DNA of 64,000 bases from UBA2040 sp963977135 (GCA_963977135.1 CAXBNN010000002.1:248001-312000); one strand, 5' to 3'. Positions 43,091-51,989 are shown, counted from the first letter of the stretch. Made by a program: numbers and translations. Notes: generated from the letters alone by a model not told the origin.

Positions 43091-44662
43091 TTAATCCAGT
43101 TTCTTTAATTCTGTCTGAAGTTGCTCAAAAGTCACTTCTTTGAAATTTGTTGGTGGTAGTTTGCCGTCATTTCTAGTTTGTTCCAGGGATAAAAATATCA
43201 AACCTCCTTTCATCATAACGGCTAAAACGTATATGGATAAATTCTTTGGTAAATCTATAAAAATAAATCGTTTACCATCTCTTCTTGAGCCAATTACAGA
43301 TTTTCCATCTTTCAAGACAATTGAACATTGGGTATCAATTAATGTTTTTTCATCCAAACTATCAATCATAACATATGTAGGTACCTTGGCACTGGCTGGC
43401 ATTTTATAAAATCGATCACAATTTATGTATCCCATTCTATTACTTTGCAAAGAATACATGGTAATATCATTGAAAGTGGCTTTACCCGCCTTCAATTTTT
43501 CTTGAAATTCGCGTTCATACCTTTCCCGTGCATAGTTCACATATTCTTGGTATGTTTTTAGCCCTAAACTATCGAGAATTTGCTGTGTCCTCTCACACAA
43601 ACTATCTTGAGAACTTGGAGGTGAAGTAATCTGTGATTTATTCTTTCTAATCTTACGTAATCTTTTTTGACATTGTCGAAATTCACGATTGACGTTTTTT
43701 TGATTTTGATCATTAATCCCTTTCAATGTTGTTCCTATTCTTTTAATTCGACAAGGAATCAATCTACATCTATCGCAATTAGGCGCTTGTGGAATTGCAA
43801 TGCCAACCTTATCAAAACAAGGTCGTACTCCAGCCATTCCTAGAAAATTGTCATCCATTTGTGCTTGCGTCCAATTCAAGCTGCTGTCAGCATCATGGTC
43901 TCCATTAAAGATCATCATACTATCCAAGAAAGAATCTGTTGGCATTTGAACCGTAAACTCTTTGTTAGACTGCAATTCTTCTCCTGAGCTATTCCGCGCT
44001 TCCAGTATCATCATTCCACCTGATTCTAGCAATCGTCCATTTGACATTGTCGTTAAATTAGCCAAAATAATATCCGATTTCTTGTAGGCTTCTTTTGCTG
44101 ATATAGTCACACAATTGCCATCTGACGTAAAAGTATTGGCTTTAAAAAATACTCGTCCTCCACATTTTAAATTTAAAACAGTATCTCTCTTTGGGTTTAT
44201 ACAATATTCAGAAGTTGGAAGATTACGTAAGGCTAAAACTTTGAAATCATTTTCTGATAGGAGTCCACCTTTTGCGTAGCTAACAATTACCTCAACACGT
44301 CGATTCCTAAGTTTTTCTTCCTCGGTAGCATTCGAATTGACTGGTTTTTTTTCTCCAAAAGATTCTTCATTCGAGCTTTTCAATCCGTGGATCAAAAGAA
44401 AACGTCGAACTGCTTTGGAACGATTCTCAGATAAACGAACGTTAAATTTATCTTCACCATCGCTATCCGTGTGCCCAAGAAGTTTAATTTCCGTGATTTT
44501 TGATTTATCAAACAAGCCGAAAAACTGATTCAATTTTTCCTTTTCCGAACCGATGAGCTCTGCACTATTCGTCGCAAAATACACAATATGATTCTTCGTC
44601 CCTTGTGAAAGCAAAACGCCGTTTACTAAAATAAAAGCAAGTATTAAAATAGCGGATTTCAT
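43091..44662 (-). CDS. Secreted protein with N-terminal OmpA-like domain
   Basis: 523 aa. A signal peptide (ending GVLLSQ) is followed at once by an OmpA_C/MotB-type peptidoglycan-binding domain (IVYFATNSAEL, IKLLGHTDSDGEDKFNVRLS, LRNRRVEVIVSY). A roughly 400-residue C-terminal region with an odd Cys cluster (APNCDRCRLIPCRIKRIG), basic helices and a beta-rich end (GSRRDGKRFIFIDLPKNLSI) has no recognised family. The usual order in OmpA proteins is the reverse, with OmpA_C at the C-terminus. Probably anchored to the cell wall. Confidence 0.82.
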   Translation of the reverse strand: MKSAILILAFILVNGVLLSQGTKNHIVYFATNSAELIGSEKEKLNQFFGLFDKSKITEIKLLGHTDSDGEDKFNVRLSENRSKAVRRFLLIHGLKSSNEESFGEKKPVNSNATEEEKLRNRRVEVIVSYAKGGLLSENDFKVLALRNLPTSEYCINPKRDTVLNLKCGGRVFFKANTFTSDGNCVTISAKEAYKKSDIILANLTTMSNGRLLESGGMMILEARNSSGEELQSNKEFTVQMPTDSFLDSMMIFNGDHDADSSLNWTQAQMDDNFLGMAGVRPCFDKVGIAIPQAPNCDRCRLIPCRIKRIGTTLKGINDQNQKNVNREFRQCQKRLRKIRKNKSQITSPPSSQDSLCERTQQILDSLGLKTYQEYVNYARERYEREFQEKLKAGKATFNDITMYSLQSNRMGYINCDRFYKMPASAKVPTYVMIDSLDEKTLIDTQCSIVLKDGKSVIGSRRDGKRFIFIDLPKNLSIYVLAVMMKGGLIFLSLEQTRNDGKLPPTNFKEVTFEQLQTELKKLD

Positions 44663-44740
44663 AGTTATCGTTTCAGAAAAAACGATTATTCTTGATGAAT
44701 ATTGCTAAACTAAATCCTTAATTGTCAATTACCAATTACC

Positions 44741-45292
44741 CTACTCTTGAATCGCTCTATCAAAATCTTTGATTAATACAGCTATGTCGCTAATGAGTTC
44801 ATCGCGTGCTTCTACTTTACCTTTTTCTGTTTCCAAATATTCTTTCAAGTAAAGCTGTGATTCCAAGGTTTGATTTTCTTCGAATGGCCCTTCAAGATTT
44901 TCAATAATGGTCAAACATTCAAACGTTTCAAGAAAAGATCCCTCACAGGCAATGGATACAAACTCAGCCAAAAATGGGCTAAAATCTAGTTTAGATTGCC
45001 ACATTGTGTTCAAAATATACTGACGAATGGTAAGATATTTATCGTCTCTAATTATTTCGATCATTTCAGGTGTCGCCGACGAATCGCTCAAATTTGAAAG
45101 AAATTCAATCGCCTTTTCTTTGATTGTTTCACTTTTGTGGGTTAGATACAATTCTACAACAGGTCGCAAAACATATTCATTCCCATCGGCCTCTAGTAAA
45201 GTAAAGGTTTTCAAAACCTTGTTCTCTTCTTTTGCACCTAAATCTTTTATGAGTTGTTGAACTTTTTTGGATATTTTGTTGTCCTCAGCCAT
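44741..45292 (-). CDS. HEAT-like helical repeat protein
   Basis: 183 aa, wholly helical and acidic. Paired helices resemble HEAT/armadillo units (EYVLRPVVELYLTHKSETIK, KAIEFLSNLSDSSATPEMIE, TIRQYILNTMWQSKLDFSPF, FLAEFVSIACEGSFLETFEC). Cytosolic, no signal peptide; a protein-binding role is likely. The start at 45292 (MAEDNKISKK) is supported by a perfect TAATTTTG box at 45305-45312. The longer open frame to 45364 overlaps the divergent promoter and is rejected. Confidence 0.78.
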   Translation of the reverse strand: MAEDNKISKKVQQLIKDLGAKEENKVLKTFTLLEADGNEYVLRPVVELYLTHKSETIKEKAIEFLSNLSDSSATPEMIEIIRDDKYLTIRQYILNTMWQSKLDFSPFLAEFVSIACEGSFLETFECLTIIENLEGPFEENQTLESQLYLKEYLETEKGKVEARDELISDIAVLIKDFDRAIQE

Positions 45293-45304
45293 CACTTTTT
45301 TCTG

Positions 45305-45361
45305 CAAAATTAGGACAATTGTCGGTTTTTTGCCGTCATATCGGGAAAGAAAATATCTTTG
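45305..45361. promoter_or_regulatory. Divergent promoter pair with very short leaders
   Basis: Minus strand: perfect TAATTTTG (45312-45305), 12 bp from the start at 45292. Plus strand: perfect TATCTTTG (45354-45361), 8 bp from the ATG at 45370. The two boxes are 41 bp apart, so transcription from one may affect the other. Confidence 0.6.
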
Positions 45362-45369
45362 CATCTGAA

Positions 45370-46248
45370 ATGACGATGAAATATTTAATCATATCGATAC
45401 TTCTTTCCACTTTGTTTGTCTCAAGTGGATGTGTTGAAACAGTGAAAGAAAATTCGTTCCAATCTGTTCACGTCTTTACTGATTTACCCGATTCCCTTAC
45501 TATAGGTGTTTTCGATGAATTTGAGAAGCAATCAAATACTCATGTTTTCCTCCATCACGCTTCTTCCGATTATATTTTGGAAAATCTGAAAACCGAAAAA
45601 TGGCAATCAAAAGCTGATCTTGTTCTTTTAAAAAATGCCCTCGATCTAATTAACCTTACCGACGAAAGGATACTTCACGCTCAGCCTGTCAATGAGGATA
45701 CAGTATTTTGGCAACCACTCTTTCACAATCCTTTTGTTTTTAATTTCCCTCAAGATACTGTGCCATTATTCACAAGTTATGGTCAACTGATAAGGAACAA
45801 AGACTCAAGGGTAGATGCTAAACTGATTCGTTCTTTTGATAAATGGGGAAATTTGATTCCGTCCTTAAAAAAGAACTATCTGATTTTTTCACTTGAAGAA
45901 ATTCAAAGCAAAATTCTTTATTCAGACTCGTTAAAAGGAAAGGATATTATGTATGTTCAAATTGCTCCTTATAGCCATTTCAAGAAAACGGATAAAATTG
46001 TTTTTCCAGATCAATTTTTCAAAGGAGCATATGGAATCATTGGTGGAATAGCAATGATAAAACAAGCGAAAAACCGGTCCAACTCCCAATTGCTTTATAA
46101 TTATTGTGAGATGCCAGCTTGGCGAAAAAAATTAGCGAAGAAAATCAATCTATTTCCTATTTTGGACGATGAAGCAAACAAAGCACGAGAAATCTTACTT
46201 TATCAATCACCGCCGAATTTAAAAGAAATAAAAAATTCCGCAGATTAG
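45370..46248 (+). CDS. Lipoprotein resembling an extracellular solute-binding protein
   Basis: 292 aa. A lipoprotein signal peptide with Cys in LFVSSGCVETV is followed by a periplasmic-binding-protein-like fold (FQSVHVFTDLPDSLTIGVFD, FLHHASSDYILENLKTEKW, ADLVLLKNALDLINL and, near the C-terminus, PDQFFKGAYGIIGGIAMIKQ with a PAWRKKL motif). This resembles the iron/thiamine-type solute-binding proteins, but no permease or ATPase adjoins it, so transport is unproven. Start taken at 45370; 45376 is an alternative. Confidence 0.65.
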   Translation: MTMKYLIISILLSTLFVSSGCVETVKENSFQSVHVFTDLPDSLTIGVFDEFEKQSNTHVFLHHASSDYILENLKTEKWQSKADLVLLKNALDLINLTDERILHAQPVNEDTVFWQPLFHNPFVFNFPQDTVPLFTSYGQLIRNKDSRVDAKLIRSFDKWGNLIPSLKKNYLIFSLEEIQSKILYSDSLKGKDIMYVQIAPYSHFKKTDKIVFPDQFFKGAYGIIGGIAMIKQAKNRSNSQLLYNYCEMPAWRKKLAKKINLFPILDDEANKAREILLYQSPPNLKEIKNSAD

Positions 46249-46309
46249 AGGAAATCTGCAATGGCTTAACGGTTTTTTAAGTATATTTAGTTACTTAAAC
46301 TCCTGCTTT

Positions 46310-46627
46310 ATGTTTCATTCTCCTTCTCTTGGCATTTGTAAGTTTCTGAGAATCAAATTGCTTATTTTCTTCACAACCCAATTAATTATTGGATTATACA
46401 TCGCCTTTCATTTTTTCAAAGTTTCCCAATTTGCATTTTGGTTAATCGCAGCTTGTTCCTTTTATTTGTGGTTAGTGAATCAAATTGTTCGTATTTCAGG
46501 ATGTCGCACAGAAGACAATGTGCTCATCTTAAAGAAAATAGCAAATAAAACTGAGTTGATGCCGGTAGAACGAGCAATAATTCAACCCACGTATGTCGGA
46601 CGACAGTTGGTCGTAATACCATATTGA
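46310..46627 (+). CDS. Two-helix membrane protein, probably frameshifted at its 3' end
   Basis: 105 aa. Two TM helices (LLIFFTTQLIIGLYIAFHFF and FAFWLIAACSFYLWLVNQIV) are followed by a short beta-rich cytoplasmic part ending VGRQLVVIPY. Right after that stop the next frame continues plausibly as IDGIRRSAVVLTNSVEFRK, so a one-base indel near 46610-46622 may have truncated it. The second frame runs into the 3' end of the RNase P RNA gene. No family recognised. Treat as possibly broken. Confidence 0.5.
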   Translation: MFHSPSLGICKFLRIKLLIFFTTQLIIGLYIAFHFFKVSQFAFWLIAACSFYLWLVNQIVRISGCRTEDNVLILKKIANKTELMPVERAIIQPTYVGRQLVVIPY

Positions 46628-46682
46628 TGGAATTCGACGTTCTGCGGTGGTATTAACGAATTCTGTGGAGTTTAGAAAAATA

Positions 46683-47053
46683 AAAAAAAGGCAAGCCATA
46701 AGCCGGGTTCTGTAATCCACCGAAGTGAATTGTCTATCATTTCTCTAGACCTTCCATCACTGGAAGGTTCAATCGATCTACCCTCCAAGTTCGGGCGAGC
46801 AACCCTCAAACCTTGGTTTACATGATCTTTCAGTCCGTAAGGTTTACCTTGCGCGCTTTGTCACCAAATCGCCGGTAGGCTCTTACCCCACCCTTTCACC
46901 TTTTCCTCTTCACGAATGAAGAGGTAGTTTACTTTCTGCTGCACTTTCTGTTCCCGATACAATCGAGACCTTCCCGTTAGGAAGTACGGTGCTCTATACT
47001 GCCCAGACTTTCCTCTGACGAACAAGTCGCCAGCGATAGACTAGCTTGCCTTT
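46683..47053 (-). ncRNA. rnpB: RNase P RNA (type A)
   Basis: About 370 nt on the minus strand. Conserved blocks present are GAGGAAAGTCTGGGCA (47015-47000), GGTTGCTCGCCCGAACT, GGGTAGAT near 46778 and the 3' CAGAACCCGGCTTATGG (about 46712-46696). The ends pair as P1 (AAAGGCAAGC with GCTTGCCTTT), and the 3' arm runs into a T-run that doubles as terminator. It is the catalytic RNA that matures tRNA 5' ends. Preceded by a perfect -7 box at 47058-47065. Confidence 0.96.
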
Positions 47054-47057
47054 GGCG

Positions 47058-47065
47058 CAAAGGTA
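47058..47065 (-). promoter_or_regulatory. -7 element of the rnpB promoter
   Basis: Perfect TACCTTTG on the minus strand, about 5 bp before the P1 helix. It lies only 17 bp below the stop codon of the lipoprotein gene at 47082. Confidence 0.75.
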
Positions 47066-47081
47066 GTGAAATATGTGCGAT

Positions 47082-48155
47082 TTAATTGGGAACTGGGTAA
47101 GCGAAAACAGCGTTAAATTTCATTGGTTTCGAAAGACCTGTAGAAAGAGATTTGAGCATTGCGTCTACTTCAACATTGATACGAATAACCTCGTTTCCTT
47201 GAGCATTAATTTCATGCAGCTTAATATCTTTTATAACAACCTTGCTTTTGTTATTCGCAACTTCAAAACTTGAGTACTCTTCGCCATCAATTTTCACCTC
47301 TAAACCTATTTTGTTGTCCCATTTAGGTTGATTATTTGGCATTTCACATACGACAAAGTCTTCTATAAAGTGACCGGAGAATGTTCCGTCGATAACGATT
47401 GACTTTTCTCGAACACCGCCATTTTGATGATATACTTTTGCCGTTATTGTTCGTTCTTCATTCCCAATATTTGTTGAGTGAGAAATTCCTGAAGCAATAA
47501 TTTGATTGTCGATTTTCCAAACCACTGAGTCAAAATATTGCGTCGTTCCTTCTACCCAAAGCTTTACATCTCCATTTTCTGAAAGGAAATGTTTTATGGA
47601 AAAAATTACATCCTCCTCAAAACCAAGGAACATTTTATTGCAAATACTTTTTTGAGAACCATCATCGGCAAAAGTGAAATTTCCGCAAACATCATAAACA
47701 CCAGGTTGTGAAATGTTCACCTGATTGGACCCACGAAATAAACCGTTCACGTACCAATCTACATTAGAGATATTTCCATCATTTGAAAAATTTCCTTTGG
47801 ATAGATTGGCTAAAATATTAGTGAATTTATTTGCCATGCTTAAACTATCGCCAATCTTCAAATTTCCAACATAATTATCAATGGATAAATGACCATCGAA
47901 AATGCCTAATTTAATCGAGGTAATTCCATCTGTCAATTCTCCATAAGCATAGTCAACTCCATTTCTAGCTTCTACTCCATGCTTCATTGTCATGGCTTGA
48001 TTCCCTGCAACATAGTTCACCGAACTATTACCAAATGTTCCATCCAAATAAAATATTGGATCATTACTTTGTGGTAGCGTTTCAATTTTTTTCTTTTTAC
48101 AAGAAAAAACCAAAACTGAACAAGCAACTAGTATAAATAATATTCTCTTTCTCAT
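47082..48155 (-). CDS. Lipoprotein of the second sigma operon
   Basis: 357 aa. A lipoprotein signal peptide with lipobox LVFSC (Cys near 19) is followed by a Lys-run and a beta-rich mature part. It probably has two Ig- or PKD-like domains (about 115-235 and 245-357): SKGNFSNDGNISNVDWYVNG, YFDSVVWKIDNQIIASGISH. No enzyme motif. Its ATG shares a base with the stop of the preceding gene (1-bp overlap at 48155), so it is translationally coupled to the anti-sigma/barrel protein. Likely an outer-membrane partner or the substrate sensed (inference). Confidence 0.75.
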   Translation of the reverse strand: MRKRILFILVACSVLVFSCKKKKIETLPQSNDPIFYLDGTFGNSSVNYVAGNQAMTMKHGVEARNGVDYAYGELTDGITSIKLGIFDGHLSIDNYVGNLKIGDSLSMANKFTNILANLSKGNFSNDGNISNVDWYVNGLFRGSNQVNISQPGVYDVCGNFTFADDGSQKSICNKMFLGFEEDVIFSIKHFLSENGDVKLWVEGTTQYFDSVVWKIDNQIIASGISHSTNIGNEERTITAKVYHQNGGVREKSIVIDGTFSGHFIEDFVVCEMPNNQPKWDNKIGLEVKIDGEEYSSFEVANNKSKVVIKDIKLHEINAQGNEVIRINVEVDAMLKSLSTGLSKPMKFNAVFAYPVPN

Positions 48156-49444
48156 TATCTTAATGTTTTTCGGATGAAGACTTGCCCAGAAATTGGCAAT
48201 TTGTTTTCATCTTTTACCCAATTGGTATTCAATTGATTCATCAACTGAACTTGGAAATTGGCACCAATCGTTGTACTTGGAAATAGTGTAAATCCATAAC
48301 CAACATTTAATTTCATTCCGAATGAATTCCAACCTTTCCTTTCTCCATAAATCGTTTCATTCCGTTTCACAGAATTGTCTTCAAGGTAAGCGTATTTCAT
48401 TTTTGTGCTCATTAAATAGCTAGCCGTTGCTCCTAATTGAAGTGTATGCTTGTTAAACATGTATCCAACATTCACCGGTATAAATACGCGGAACATATCC
48501 TTGTAATTCATTCTATTCTCAAAAGTTTTTATTCCGTAACCATACTCTCTGGTAGTTTCGTTAAGTTCTACACCCGCTTTTTCAACTTCGAATCCTAAAC
48601 CAGACTGAACAAACAGCTTGTTTTTTGTCAAGCGCACACCTGCACCTAAAGAAACGGCTTGAACGTGACTAGCTTGTGTATTCAAATAAGCTTCGCCAAT
48701 CGTAAACCCTAATTCCCCATAAGCTGAGAAAAATCTTCGTTTCGAACTGTATTTCAACATAGTCGGTTTTGCACTTTGCTGCATGTCAATCGTAGATAAT
48801 TGCGCATAGTTCAATCGACCGATTTGCGTTAAAACATCGCTTTCTTCTTTAACTTTAGGAAGATTAACAGCCATTAGCGTTTCCTGTCTTTCCGTTGGTT
48901 CAACAGTTCTGTTTGTATTTTCTTCTACAACTGGCAGCTCTTTAGCAGCTATTATAGGCGCTATAGCTCTAGATTGTGATTCTTTTTCAATAGTTGCATT
49001 AGCTTCGACATTGCTTGTCAAATTATCTGAAACATCTTCTTTTTTGAATTCACTTCTTTTTTCCGAAACGTCTTTAACTTGTGTATTGATAGTAACATTC
49101 TCATTTGAAACTGAAGAACTATTACTTACCGACACATTTGCACTTGCATAAGACTCTGCATTAGGATTTGCCGTGCTTCTATTTAAGTTTATGATCTCAT
49201 TTCTATCGAAAATTGCTGTTTTTGCAGCATTTGCCGTTTCTAAAGGCAACTCAGGAGAACTTAATAAAAATGCAGTAACACCAAGAACAGGTATAGCAAT
49301 ACCAATGAAGTAAGGCCAAAGACGTTTCTTTTTCGCAGGCAACATGGCTTCCATTTCACCCCAGAAGGAATCTTGATAAGCGAACGCATGATCAGCTTCC
49401 GCCTTTCTTGCCATGTCACTTAATTCTTTATCCGTCCAACTCAT
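48155..49444 (-). CDS. Anti-sigma-like N-terminus joined to outer-membrane beta-barrel
   Basis: 429 aa. Residues 1-42 are a soluble charged segment (MSWTDKELSDMARKAEADHA ... FWGEMEAMLP) like anti-sigma tails. One TM helix follows (about 43-62, LWPYFIGIAIPVLGVTAFLL), then a 170-residue low-complexity Ser/Asn/Glu linker. From about 237 a PorT-type barrel starts (FFSAYGELGFTIGEAY, VQAVSLGAGVRLTKNKLFVQ, NVGYGFTLFPSTTIGANFQV), ending in an aromatic-poor VFIRKTLR. It overlaps the sigma gene by 4 bp. One polypeptide would span inner membrane, periplasm and outer membrane. Confidence 0.78.
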   Translation of the reverse strand: MSWTDKELSDMARKAEADHAFAYQDSFWGEMEAMLPAKKKRLWPYFIGIAIPVLGVTAFLLSSPELPLETANAAKTAIFDRNEIINLNRSTANPNAESYASANVSVSNSSSVSNENVTINTQVKDVSEKRSEFKKEDVSDNLTSNVEANATIEKESQSRAIAPIIAAKELPVVEENTNRTVEPTERQETLMAVNLPKVKEESDVLTQIGRLNYAQLSTIDMQQSAKPTMLKYSSKRRFFSAYGELGFTIGEAYLNTQASHVQAVSLGAGVRLTKNKLFVQSGLGFEVEKAGVELNETTREYGYGIKTFENRMNYKDMFRVFIPVNVGYMFNKHTLQLGATASYLMSTKMKYAYLEDNSVKRNETIYGERKGWNSFGMKLNVGYGFTLFPSTTIGANFQVQLMNQLNTNWVKDENKLPISGQVFIRKTLR

Positions 49445-50013
49445 ATAACCATTCGTTTATTTATTGATTCAATTTTTTCTAATTTTTCACGGAGCATTTT
49501 CTTTGCTTGTGAAAGGTGCCATTTGGAAGTTCCCTCAGGAATATCCAGTATCTCGGCTATTTCTTTGTGCGCGTATCCGTCAATCACATACATGTTAAAC
49601 ACCTGCCCTGTAGCTATTGGAAGTTCTTTAATCAAATCCAAAATAGTCGACTCTCCAAAATTTGAAAGAGCTTCATTCTTATCACTATCTGCAAAATAAT
49701 CTAACTCACTTTCGCTGTCCGTAATCGAAAATCGCTCTTTGTGCTTTTTCGTTTTTCGGTATTCGTCTATCAAAGCATTGTTCATGATTCGTTTCGACCA
49801 TGCATTGAAATTGAATGCATCCAATTCAACATCTTTTAGCGCTTTGACAATTTTAAGAAACCCAATATTTAAAGAGGAACGAGCGTCTTCTTCGTTTTTG
49901 TGATAACGATAACAAATAGGCATAAGGGTAGTGAAACAGTATTTGTACAACTGCTCAATTGCCTTACGATCATCCTTAATACAGGAAACGATAATTTCGT
50001 TATCGACCTTCAT
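49441..50013 (-). CDS. Sigma-70 family RNA polymerase sigma factor
   Basis: 190 aa from MKVDNEIIVS. Region 2: AIEQLYKYCFTTLMPICYRY, SSLNIGFLKIVKALK and AWSKRIMNNALIDEYRKTKK. Region 4 HTH: LIKELPIATGQVFNMYVIDG, HKEIAEILDIPEGTSKWHLS. An ECF-type factor with a slightly long inter-region linker. The open frame reaches 50052, but the Met at 50013 fits family length better. First gene of a three-gene coupled operon with the trans-envelope protein and a lipoprotein. Confidence 0.9.
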   Translation of the reverse strand: MKVDNEIIVSCIKDDRKAIEQLYKYCFTTLMPICYRYHKNEEDARSSLNIGFLKIVKALKDVELDAFNFNAWSKRIMNNALIDEYRKTKKHKERFSITDSESELDYFADSDKNEALSNFGESTILDLIKELPIATGQVFNMYVIDGYAHKEIAEILDIPEGTSKWHLSQAKKMLREKLEKIESINKRMVI

Positions 50014-50149
50014 CCAATTGTTTAACGTTAATATGATAGCATTTGTATGCAAATTACGAAATTTATATCATTCTTAAAATTGTTTGAGTATCTTGTAATT
50101 AGGAACGTTGGGAATCAACAATAGGTTGGAAAAAATGTAAAAAAGAATA

Positions 50150-50623
50150 ATGAAACTTCATTTAATACGTCACGCGAAAACAGAGCAATTTTCTCCAACA
50201 GGAAAAGATTTCGATAGAGAACTGATGGAGCGTGGCAAAAAACAAGGTGTAGAGTTGAATCAATTTTTGAGTAATCAAGATTTGAAAGGTGCTTTAGTTT
50301 TCTGCTCCAGTTCAGCTAGAACAAGGGAAACCCTATCATTTTTAACTGATAATTTTGGTCCAGAAAATATTTTCTTCGAGAAGAGTTTTTATTTGTGCTC
50401 CGAGAAGACTTATTTGGATTGGTTGTGGCAGCAAAATCACAATAAGGATCTTGTTATCATTGGACATAACTTTGGTATTTCCGATCTTGCCAATTATTTT
50501 TTAGATGAAAGCAATGAAATGCGAACTGCTGAATATGTTTGTATTTCTTTTCCTTTTGAATCCTGGAAAGAAACTTCTCGCTCTACTGGTTCTTTGTATC
50601 TTCGGTATCGTCCTTCGGCTTAG
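50150..50623 (+). CDS. SixA-like histidine phosphatase
   Basis: 157 aa. The phosphohistidine motif is in MKLHLIRHAKTEQF (RHG-type H9), followed by LMERGKKQGVEL, CSSSARTRETL and the second catalytic His in VIIGHNFGISDLANYF. It belongs to the short SixA-type branch that dephosphorylates phosphohistidine proteins. Its 3' end overlaps the convergent rhomboid gene by 41 bp. Confidence 0.88.
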   Translation: MKLHLIRHAKTEQFSPTGKDFDRELMERGKKQGVELNQFLSNQDLKGALVFCSSSARTRETLSFLTDNFGPENIFFEKSFYLCSEKTYLDWLWQQNHNKDLVIIGHNFGISDLANYFLDESNEMRTAEYVCISFPFESWKETSRSTGSLYLRYRPSA

Positions 50624-51410
50624 CTATCTTCGAATTTTCAGGCATATAATAATAAATCACCTTCAAAGGAGAACTTACATTTAGAGAACGGATTCTTTCT
50701 GCTTCTTGCTGTTGCTCCTCCAATGCCTTCATTTTAGCATTGTAAATCCCTTCTAAATCCGGCGGTTCAATGCCCAATTCTTTTTCAATCTCATATTGAT
50801 ATTTAGGAGCAGTTGGACCTTCATTCACATACCATAAAGCTAGAATATAACCGATGACCATACCTGACAAGTGACCTTCCCAAGATATTCTTTCAGACGT
50901 TTTGAAAACGCCCCAAATCATTCCACCATACAGAAAAGCTACGAACAGTGCTAAAGCCTGTAATGGTAGAAACTTTCGTCGCCAACCACTAACGAATATG
51001 AAAGTTGCTAATGCATAAATAACTCCGCTAATTCCGATGTGAAACGAACCTCGATCTCCGGCAATTATCCAAACGCCAAGTCCTGTAAGTAGCCATGAAT
51101 AAGCAAACACCTTTAAGGCAATATCTCGATAGAAATAAACCAACGCACTCGTTAGAATGAGAATGGGTAGGGAATTGTTTAGGATATGACTAATATCATT
51201 CGGAGCATGAATTAGAGGCATAAAAAGTATACCTATTAATCCTTGAGCTGTTCTTGGATAAACCCCGAAACGAACCCAATTGATATCGAATATTTGTTCC
51301 GCTGAATACACCAACCAAATGGCCACAAGCAAAATAACCGGATAAACGATGGCTTCTAAAACGGATCCAAATGGATGACTTTTACTGTTTTGCACAATTT
51401 CTTTAGTCAA
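50583..51410 (-). CDS. Rhomboid family intramembrane serine protease
   Basis: 275 aa with six TM helices. The catalytic Ser is in FHIGISGVIYALATF (GxSG) and the catalytic His in WEGHLSGMVIGYIL. The H/N oxyanion motif shows as HAPNDISHILNNSLPILI. The C-terminal cytosolic tail (about 205-275) is charged and contains a short coiled coil (ALEEQQQEAERI). Cleaves TM segments of unknown client proteins in the inner membrane. The last 41 bp are shared antisense with the SixA-like gene. Confidence 0.9.
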   Translation of the reverse strand: MTKEIVQNSKSHPFGSVLEAIVYPVILLVAIWLVYSAEQIFDINWVRFGVYPRTAQGLIGILFMPLIHAPNDISHILNNSLPILILTSALVYFYRDIALKVFAYSWLLTGLGVWIIAGDRGSFHIGISGVIYALATFIFVSGWRRKFLPLQALALFVAFLYGGMIWGVFKTSERISWEGHLSGMVIGYILALWYVNEGPTAPKYQYEIEKELGIEPPDLEGIYNAKMKALEEQQQEAERIRSLNVSSPLKVIYYYMPENSKIAKPKDDTEDTKNQ

Positions 51411-51447
51411 TTACTATGCCCGAGAAAAATTACCGACAGTTTGTCAG

Positions 51448-51864
51448 CTAGTCGGCTTTGATTAATACTAACTTCCGCTTTGGGCGGTCGTTTGAGGTGA
51501 GTATCAATTTATTCTTTTCACTTCGGTTAACAAAAAACAACTCGGTTTCGGTATTGATCATGACCAATGAGTCTTGATTTTTTGACAATCCCCATTTCTC
51601 TATTTGCATGATTTGACCCGTTCCATCTTTCTTTGGAGTGATCACTTGAAGGGCGCTATCTGCCTCAAAATTAAAGAAGGTTTGGTCTAACATAGTTGTT
51701 TGTTTTTCAATTATTTCTTCAAAGAAGCTCCTTTCTTCACTATCCAATGTCGCCAGATGATCTGAAAAGTCAATTTCCACAAGGCGCCATTTACCGATGA
51801 TATAGTTTTCCGATTGACAAGCACCAAACAGTAATAACAATGCAATAAGGAAAAGTGATTTCAT
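51448..51864 (-). CDS. Small lipocalin-like lipoprotein
   Basis: 138 aa. The lipobox is in LLLLFGACQSENY (Cys near 16). It is followed by IIGKWRLVEIDFS, the GxW start of lipocalin-like Bacteroidota lipoproteins, and alternating beta strands (FFNFEADSALQVITP, DSLVMINTETELFFVN, KLILTSNDRPKRKLVLI). Function unknown. It precedes the rhomboid gene on the same strand by 38 bp and may be co-transcribed. Confidence 0.75.
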   Translation of the reverse strand: MKSLFLIALLLLFGACQSENYIIGKWRLVEIDFSDHLATLDSEERSFFEEIIEKQTTMLDQTFFNFEADSALQVITPKKDGTGQIMQIEKWGLSKNQDSLVMINTETELFFVNRSEKNKLILTSNDRPKRKLVLIKAD

Positions 51865-51971
51865 GCTTTTTTAGATAAAGTTAAAGAAAGAAGAAGGAAA
51901 GGCAACTTGGATAACAATTATTTCGGGCGTTAAGAATTCCTAATCACAAGAGATTCGAATTAAAATTAGTG

Positions 51972-51979
51972 TATTTTTG
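51972..51979 (+). promoter_or_regulatory. -7 element fixing the DUF2480 gene start
   Basis: Perfect TATTTTTG, 10 bp before the ATG at 51990. It rules out the in-frame start at 51969 and predicts a leader of only a few nucleotides. Confidence 0.6.
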
Positions 51980-51989
51980 TTCTATCGAT

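Noticed and set aside
45319..45364. Longer N-termini for both divergent genes at 45.3 kb
   Set aside because: Perfect -7 boxes on both strands lie inside these extensions.
47073..47273. Plus-strand 66-codon frame over the rnpB promoter and lipoprotein 3' end
   Set aside because: Antisense to a coupled operon gene and overlaps the rnpB promoter; no protein features.
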